A stretch of DNA of 64,000 bases, from contig CM076193.1 in NCBI GenBank assembly GCA_038277395.1, positions 72,992,252-73,056,251 on the forward strand. The letters are read 5' to 3'. How positions within the stretch are numbered: position 1 is the first letter of the stretch; each line of letters begins with the position of its first letter. Below, one piece after another: positions 58,144-64,000 of the stretch. Source of the stretch: Dryocosmus kuriphilus. Its lineage: Eukaryota; Arthropoda; Insecta; Hymenoptera; Cynipidae. The translations under genes and the position numbers were made by a program. A model generated the notes under the pieces. The model saw only the letters and a program-made list of their open reading frames with translations. It was not told the origin of the DNA and ran no database searches.

Positions 58144-58678
58144 TTATTTCCGTCCTTTCAAGACCACGATTGCAATCCAAATGGATTTAATATTTCCAAT
58201 ATGATGCTGTATGTAGCATGCCAAACCAAATTCTACTGGGCCCCTTGTTGAATGAATTTTTGTCGTAAATAGTAATTTAGATAAATCTTTTAAATTCATA
58301 TGTCTGAGTTTTAGTATAAATCCATGAGTATAATAGGCCCTGTAAAGCTGTCTTAATCCCTTCTTGTTCAATTTTATGTTAACTTCGGCGATGATTCTGG
58401 GAAGAAAATCTTGTAATATCAATATGGCGTGCGATTGAATACTGTTGGAAAACCTAGATCTTTTCGAAACTGTGACAATTTTTCCTTTAAATAATTTTCC
58501 ATTTTTCCAATAAAACTCGATTCTTGTTTTAAACGTACATTGCAGAAATCTACAGTCCGAACAGCGAGGTCTTCAGAAGATTGAAAATTACAATCCAGCG
58601 GTCGCCAATCCGTGATTATTTTGGGGTTGTATTTTAAATCAACTGGAGGTATTGTCTTGTGTGCATTTTCCCAAACCT
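58144..58678 (-). pseudogene. Terminal exon resembling the C-terminus of CC2D2A/CEP76-type ciliary proteins
   Basis: On the minus strand a TTCATTTTTCAG acceptor (58,680/58,679) opens a frame reading VWENAHKTIPPVDLKY, then TDWRPLDCNFQSSEDLA, and EKLSQFRKDLGFPTVFN. At about 58,440 a 1-nt shift is needed to enter SHAILILQDFLPRIIAEVN, KGLRQLYRAYYTHGFILKLR, LSKLLFTTKIHSTRGPVEFG and LACYIQHHIGN-KSIWI, and the stop at 58,144, which overlaps an AATAAA signal. The ending G-F-x-L...T-x-x-H...V-E-F-x-L-A-x-Y-I...S-V/I-W-I is how I remember the shared C-terminal domain of CC2D2A and CEP76 (ciliary transition zone and centrosome). Upstream exons were not found up to the window end. It may be the last exon of a real host gene with a sequence error, or a pseudogene. 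Named from memory of the domain shape, not a search. Confidence 0.45.
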
Positions 58679-58680
58679 GA

Positions 58681-59479
58681 AAAATGAAAAAACGAACTTA
58701 AGCTTTTCATATTATTGTTAGTACTGCTTAATATTTTATAAATAAGCTGTAACTCTTGCCTCACAGTTAAATCTTTTTATGAATTTCGCATTCTGATATC
58801 TTTTATATTTAATTCTCAGAAAATAAATATTAGTGCAAAAACAAAATAAGTTCCAAATAGAAAATATAGTGAAACTGCTAACGTGTCGTCGAAAAATGAC
58901 AAATAGATCTAATTCTACAGAAGAAATGGAAGAGTATTGTGTAAACATTTCCAAAACTTAATAGTTTTTTAATTACAGAGGTACAAGGATACTATATACT
59001 CGCACCACGAAGTAATATTAAGGAGTAGTATGTTCCTAAGCCAATAGTTTAACTAAAAATCAGGAAGTAATAGGCAGCGAGAGCTGCCATAAGAGCCCAA
59101 TGTATTTTTCCGTATATAATTTTTAGCGCTCCCCACGTCTCCTATGAAGAACTACAGTATACCATAAGGTCAATTTCATAACGGTCATAGAGAAGTGTAA
59201 ATGTGAGTAAGACACTAGTAGATGGCGCATAAGAGCGGCTCCTTCGCACTCATGGATATGGCCAGTATGAGATCCAGAAATCTCATGCTACTCATTCGAA
59301 CAACATAATAGTCCCACGACACTATTCTAATCCCGGTAGCTAATCGCCCTCTCTAGAAAATACCCGAGGTAGACAGCTTCAAAAAGCGATATGAGAATCC
59401 ACACCCGTCGTCCATCAATATCCACTAAGAAAAGCCCACTAGGGCGCATTAGTATCCAAAATCTTTCGTTTCAGGCGTT
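58681..59479. other. No exon found; probable intron or intergenic DNA
   Basis: AT-rich to about 59,030, then moderately GC-rich. No frame with motifs. Confidence 0.35.
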
Positions 59480-60210
59480 CGCTACATATTCCTTATAGAT
59501 ATTTTAAGGTCACATGTTCCTATCCTGACGTACTTCCTTCGCTTCCTTTATATCCATACATGTTTTCATGCAAGTTCTTGTATTCCTATGGCTCTTTATG
59601 TCTCTTTGATTAAGAGACTCATTCATATATTCTCATCATCCTTTCTTGGTCTAGCTCTCCGTACGTTACCGTTCACTTTATCTAAATACACTTGCCTCGT
59701 TAAACGCTCCTCACTCATTCTCTCAAAGTGATCTAATCGTTTTCAAAAAATTTCTTTCGCTCTTATCAATCAGTGCCTCTTCTACTTCACATTCTTTGCT
59801 AACCCACTCATTACTGAATTTGCCCATTAGTTTTGGCGCACATGTTCCGCAAGAATCGCATTCCAACCGCGTTCACTTTAATCCTATCCTTTGCTTGGTA
59901 TGCCCAGCTCTCGCTACCATACAGCACAGTAGCTGCAAGCACAGAATTACATACTGAAATTTAAGCTTTATTTGACATATTTTTATTTTATTAATGGCTC
60001 CTACACTACATATAATCTTACTACCTAAGTTTATACGTCTGGATATTTCTTCATCTATCTTTCCATCGGCAGTAAATAAACTTCCAAGATATACGAAATC
60101 GTCAAATTGTTCAAACCTATCACCGCCTAAGGCAATGTTTCATATTGTTTTCTCACCACTTATTTCGAACACAATAACTACTAAAGCTATTATAATCCTT
60201 CCGATGTGAA
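59480..60210 (-). pseudogene. LINE reverse transcriptase C-terminal fragment (a third LINE family)
   Basis: On the minus strand a frame with FEISGEKTI, then FEQFDDFVYLGSLFTADGKI, DEEISRRINLGSKIICSVGA is followed, in other frames, by a LLYGSESW-like region, NGKFSNEWVSKECEVEEALI and a FERMSEERLTRQVYLDK-like stretch. F-x-Y-L-G-S...D-G-x...E-I-x-x-R-I is the post-catalytic region of many LINE RTs. Stops are frequent. The palm itself is absent. Confidence 0.65.
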
Positions 60211-60468
60211 ACATTCCCCCGAAATTGACCAAGAACCTCCGGAAATCAAACGGGAATTCATGGGAGTTCAGCGGGATTTTAAGGGGTTTTAAGGATATAG
60301 GGCTGTTTTAATTTCTTTTCTTTGTTTTGTCAATAATTTCTTGATCGCGCGGTCTTGAGCAAGGCTTGCAGAGGCTCCCGCCACCCCCAAAAATGATCGA
60401 TTGCATCCACCGCCATCTTCACCTTCAGCATATCCTCGCCCTATAAGTCCCCAAATAAATTTCTGGAA
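60211..60468. other. No gene recognised
   Basis: Mixed-composition sequence between the LINE fragment and the tandem repeat. Confidence 0.4.
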
Positions 60469-60750
60469 TATCTTTATCTTTTGGTTATCTGAGATCCAAG
60501 GCAAGTTCCTGATGAGGATCAACCAAGGCGGTTACTACAAAATTCTGTGTAAGAATAGGTAATTTCGCCTACAAATATTTATCTTTATCTTTTGGTTACC
60601 TGCGACACAAGACAAGTTGCTGGTGAAGAACAACCGGGGCGGTTACTACCAAATTCTGAGTAAAAATAGGTAACCTCGCCTACAAATATTTATCTTTATC
60701 TTTTGGTTATCTGAGATCCCAGGCAAGTTCCAGATGAGGATCAACCATTT
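60469..60750. repeat. ~111-bp tandem repeat, two and a half copies
   Basis: TATCTTTATCTTTTGGTTA starts at about 60,469, 60,580 and 60,691. Each copy continues with CTGAGATCC-AGGCAAGTTC, GATGAGGATCAACC and GGCGGTTACTAC. Confidence 0.85.
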
Positions 60751-61141
60751 CTCTTACGGATAGGCATTTCTTTGTTTTTTTCTTTACCTGAAGTATCGAA
60801 GAGTCCACTCCATGTCTGCAGCAGGAGAAAAGGGCTCTTCTTTCTCCACTATGAAACCAGGATACAGACAGCCCTGAAAAGATGGAACGGTACGGCTATA
60901 CTCCCTCACTCACTCTTGTGCGGAGGAATTCGGAATCCCTCACTTCCCCAACGGCGGCTGATAAGGACTAGCGAAGAAAGGACACGAAGATGAAACGGAC
61001 GAATCACAAGCGGACCTCACCAGCTATACTTCTTCTGCTCGTTGCGAGTATAGAAATTAAGTTAGTGCGTGTCCGCCCTTCTCCAATTTTGTAAATTCCT
61101 CACGTTCTATTTATTACCTTGTAAGCACAGTAGACGCTCTC
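60751..61141. other. No gene recognised
   Basis: A short plus-strand frame at 60,772-60,993 shows no motif. Confidence 0.35.
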
Positions 61142-61170
61142 TTAAGGGGTCTGTCTAGTAACTCGCACCG
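61142..61170. repeat. Candidate element end at a TTAA target site
   Basis: TTAA (61,142-61,145) is followed by GGGGTCTGTCTAGTAACTCG. TTAA duplications and G-rich ends are used by Kolobok-type elements. The matching right end would lie beyond 64,000, so the pair cannot be verified here. Confidence 0.4.
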
Positions 61171-61339
61171 AAAAAAACGCGATTTTCGTGATTATTTCTT
61201 GGGATACTGGATAAAGGTAATGATATAAAAGTTATTAGGCTGAGTAAATACACTCTTCAAATACATAAAAAAATTTTTTTCTTTTATTTTTTACATGTAT
61301 TATAACCACAAACGTCAACCAAACGCAACACCTCGAAAA

Positions 61340-61670
61340 GTAGGTAGGTCCGCCTTGTTGATAAAATCTCGGAGCTGTGTTGTCTGAAACAAAAAATACA
61401 AAGTGCTTTAGGTTCGGTATGACAGTGGCTATGTCCCCTATGAATTTTATTCAATTATTTAAAAAAATAAAGAAGTAGTGAAGAAAAAACGAAAAAATTT
61501 TCAAAAAACCGTTTTTTTTTTTCGCCGATTTTCGAAAAAAAATATAGTAAAAATCAAAATTTTTAAAAAAAATTTATAGGGGACATAGCGATAGGTTTAA
61601 AGAATATGTGGTTCAAATTTCATAAGGATCGGTCAAGTAGTTTCGAAAATTTTATCAACAAGGCGAGTAA
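61340..61670. repeat. Hairpin-forming inverted repeat downstream of the transposase gene
   Basis: CGCCTTGTTGATAAAAT (61,352) pairs with ATTTTATCAACAAGGCG (61,648). CTATGTCCCCTAT (61,430) pairs with ATAGGGGACATAG (61,576). The centre, near 61,505, is an A/T-homopolymer-rich loop. Confidence 0.75.
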
Positions 61671-61740
61671 AAACGTTGTTTCGAGAAAAACGCGTTTAAA
61701 GTTTTTTTTACATACAATTCTTTAAAAAAATTACTTACAC

Positions 61741-63576
61741 CTAGTCCGCGATGCCTGGACCGTACAAAATTCCTTCAGATTGTTCGAAGAGTTGACTTTC
61801 TTTCAATCTTTCCTGTCTCAGCTTCGTTCTGCCCTCCTTGGAAGCTTCCGATGAACGACGGTTGCCTACTTGGATACGCTGGCGGTCGCGCGTCGCGGCA
61901 TATGCGACTGCAGTTTCGCCGATTCCAACGTGCATCGTTTCCATAATTTTCAATACTGTGCTGAAGCCTTCATTGAAAACACAGGCTGCTATAAGGCACG
62001 CAATTTTAACAATTTTTTTGCCAGAGAAAGTGTGTTTCGGTGCCATACTCCACACAGTAGCGTTGAAACTCTCATTGCTGTTTTGCGTGTTGCCTCCTAA
62101 GCACCTCTCAAGCAATTCGTGTTTGGTCAGATCTTCGTAGATCGGCTTCAGCACTTCTTGAACGTCTTCAGAAAGGGCAGGTGGGTGCCTGAAATCTTTC
62201 AGTGTCTGCTTTGCTTCTGCTTTCCGATATTTGCACCAGCTCGATTCTCCAGCTGGACAGTACTGATGTTGAGGCTTTGAGTCGGTCGAAATTTTATGGT
62301 AAAATCCAGCCCAAATTTCGTTGCGCATTCCTTCGACTGAGTCCTTGTTTCTTTGAACTGCTAATCCATAATTAGTAGACAATTCCTTCATTAGCTTGAT
62401 CGTCAAATCAGCAGTTTTAACTTTAGGAACACTGTCAGTTTTCCTCTTCTTGGCAGCGGTTTTTTGTTTCGAAGAAGTTTTTTTGACTTCCTCGGTCTGT
62501 TTTTCCTCGGCTTTCTTTTTAGCAGTTTCGGCTTTTCTTCGTTGTGTAAGATTTTTTTTTGCTTCGCTAGCACGCTTGAATATTCTTTTTGCTACGTGCA
62601 ACACGCATTCTAATTTTTTTACCGTAACGTTTTCTCCATACGGAAATGTTTCAAGCAGAATTTTGAAAGTTTTGGTGTCTCCATCACCAATATAAAAACC
62701 GTAGCGGACTGCGTACTTTTCCAATGATCTCATGAACATTTTTACAATTCCACTGACCTCCATTTTACCGGAGCTACCTTCATGATTAGCGTCACAATTT
62801 TCCTTGTGTTTTTCATACCAAGCAGCAAAACCAATATTATCTTCCCTCTTTTTCCAGAATTCGCACGCTTTACAGTAGCTAGACAACACAACTGCATCAA
62901 GAATTTTTTTACTATACTTGCCGATTAAAGTTACAAGGCCAATAAGAGAACTGAAGCCTCTTTTTGCCCAGGAACCATCTCCGGAAACTGTTAAATCTTC
63001 GCCATTTCCTGCTTCAGCATTCAACTTTTTTTCTTCATTGATAGCTTTTCGTCTGACTACATCGAATGCGGCTTTTACGGCAGTTTTAATGGTTTCGACA
63101 ATTGAATAATAAGCGGCTTTATTTAATCCTGTGCCCATTTCCATAAGACCACAAAATAAATTTAAACCTTGCAGTCCTACACCAAGTAATCGAAACACAA
63201 ACACAAGCCGACGATTTATTTCAAAACCATTATTTATCATCGAACATGATTCGATCAATTTTTCTCCGCACTTACATTCAAGATGTATCTTAAAACCAAA
63301 ACCTTTCTGTCCAAATTTCGAAAAAGACACATCACCTCCACACACTTTACACGATAAATATTGTTCTAGAAGACTAAACACGAAAAAAAACTGTATAATA
63401 CTGTAGCCTGTATCTTTTTTTACACGTACATCAAAACTGTCGTCCTTCGACTCTTTTAGCTTTTTTGCTGATGCACTTGTATTACTCCTGCTCCGATCTC
63501 CACGTAAACCACGCTTTTTTGGCTTGCTTCCTGCACGTCGCCAGGATTCAGTTTGATGTTTGCCTTTCTTATCCAT
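61741..63576 (-). CDS. Mutator-like-domain transposase, 611 aa, intact
   Basis: Uninterrupted frame from the ATG at 63,576 to the stop at 61,741. The N-terminus is basic and Ser-rich (possible nuclear signal). Residues about 65-110 hold Cys pairs (CKVCGG and CKCGE) that could bind zinc. The core then shows LTVSGDGSWAKRGFSSLIGL (first Asp), SSYCKACEFWKKRE, SSGKMEVSGIVKMFMRSLEK, VRYGFYIGDGDTKTFKILLE (second Asp), VKKLECVLHVAKRIFKRASE, a Lys-rich coiled segment, YCPAGESSWCKYRKAE, then LERCLGGNTQNSNESFNATV (catalytic Glu region). This order is that of the arthropod proteins annotated with the Mutator-like transposase domain. The length is usual for the family. It would excise and insert its own element. 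A TTAA-flanked candidate terminus lies at 61,142, and a hairpin between it and the gene. A long (TA)n run sits upstream of the start. Confidence 0.8.
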   Translation of the reverse strand: MDKKGKHQTESWRRAGSKPKKRGLRGDRSRSNTSASAKKLKESKDDSFDVRVKKDTGYSIIQFFFVFSLLEQYLSCKVCGGDVSFSKFGQKGFGFKIHLECKCGEKLIESCSMINNGFEINRRLVFVFRLLGVGLQGLNLFCGLMEMGTGLNKAAYYSIVETIKTAVKAAFDVVRRKAINEEKKLNAEAGNGEDLTVSGDGSWAKRGFSSLIGLVTLIGKYSKKILDAVVLSSYCKACEFWKKREDNIGFAAWYEKHKENCDANHEGSSGKMEVSGIVKMFMRSLEKYAVRYGFYIGDGDTKTFKILLETFPYGENVTVKKLECVLHVAKRIFKRASEAKKNLTQRRKAETAKKKAEEKQTEEVKKTSSKQKTAAKKRKTDSVPKVKTADLTIKLMKELSTNYGLAVQRNKDSVEGMRNEIWAGFYHKISTDSKPQHQYCPAGESSWCKYRKAEAKQTLKDFRHPPALSEDVQEVLKPIYEDLTKHELLERCLGGNTQNSNESFNATVWSMAPKHTFSGKKIVKIACLIAACVFNEGFSTVLKIMETMHVGIGETAVAYAATRDRQRIQVGNRRSSEASKEGRTKLRQERLKESQLFEQSEGILYGPGIAD

Positions 63577-63717
63577 TGCAAAAATACGACAATCTCACGT
63601 AGAGAGATGTTGCTCTAACGAATCTACAAACAGAACTGAATATTTTCGCTCCAAAAGCAGGTATATACATTTAGTAGATCCAAACAATGAAATATATACG
63701 GCCTTTAGGATATCTAC

Positions 63718-63798
<81 letters not shown>

Positions 63799-64000
63799 AG
63801 GATTATAAAAGAGAGCAGCTGCGAGAGACAACAATAGCAGGTAAGCGGTTGGGACGGCGCGAGGTCAGCGCGCTAGAGGTACCTACCTTTGAAGCAAACA
63901 AAAACAATGTTAGATGTCTCGGATCGTTCTAAAATTTTCACACAATATTTCTTAATATATTTACTTTCGAAATAAGTAAAAAAAAAAAAAAATCGATTTT
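63577..64000. other. Upstream region of the transposase gene; no other gene
   Basis: Contains the (TA)n run and a GC-richer part (63,820-63,890). The last bases (GAAATAAGTAAAA..., ATCGATTTT) weakly resemble the inverted form of the left subterminal sequence near 61,175-61,190. Confidence 0.4.
63723..63796. repeat. (TA)n microsatellite, about 36 units
   Basis: Uninterrupted AT dinucleotides. Tyr-Ile repeat frames on both strands are products of this run. Confidence 0.95.

Noticed and set aside
61838..62695. Plus-strand frames of 76-100 codons
   Set aside because: Antisense of the intact transposase gene.
63595..63834. Frames of alternating Tyr and Ile
   Set aside because: Product of the (TA)n microsatellite.

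Overview
The window looks like gene-poor, AT-rich arthropod (most likely insect) nuclear DNA, and it is almost entirely mobile-element sequence in several states of decay. Reasons: a mariner element, a Merlin-type transposase, a hAT-like palindrome with an 8-bp target duplication, a Penelope-like reverse transcriptase, several LINEs, an insect errantivirus-like (Ty3/gypsy with env) element, and THAP- and DUF7869-type arthropod transposon-associated genes. Splice sites and spliced exons rule out a prokaryote. The species cannot be named; a hymenopteran is only a guess.

Layout. 1-5 kb: Merlin transposase tail, a protease-like fragment, a frameshifted CACTA-like gene and three small tandem repeats. 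6.3-8.6 kb: a 2,260-bp nested palindrome with hAT-like ends. 9.6-11.3 kb: a THAP first exon with its own TATA box, then an internally deleted mariner. 11.8-16.3 kb: a 97-nt poly-C tract, AT-rich DNA, an RTE-like tail and a Penelope-like RT fragment. 17-22.3 kb: two elements with long terminal inverted repeats; the first carries a decayed gene. 22.6-27.2 kb: LINE-A copy 1 on the minus strand (ORF1, endonuclease, RT).

29.3-58.1 kb is a nest. LINE-A copy 2 (minus strand) starts at 29,333 and is cut at 36,237 by a 20.9-kb errantivirus-like LTR element (36,238-57,097, minus strand) flanked by the 4-bp duplication TATC. The missing 5' part of the LINE resumes at 57,098, and the ORF1 reading frame runs on in phase if the LTR element and one TATC are ignored. 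Inside the LTR element sit a CR1-like LINE on the plus strand (about 46.0-51.0 kb) and a spliced DUF7869-type pseudogene (51.4-53.4 kb). LINE-A copy 2 also has about 3 kb of foreign DNA in its RT region, including another fold-back element (32.4-33.8 kb).

58.1-64 kb: the only candidate host-gene piece, a terminal exon resembling the C-terminus of CC2D2A/CEP76-type ciliary proteins (one frameshift); a LINE RT tail; 111-bp tandem repeats; and the one long intact gene, a 611-aa Mutator-like-domain transposase on the minus strand. A candidate element end at a TTAA site lies 596 bp beyond its stop codon. The genes do not form a common pathway: each mobile element carries, or once carried, its own replication machinery, and nearly all are broken. 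The recurring structural theme is long inverted repeats, seen in at least five places.
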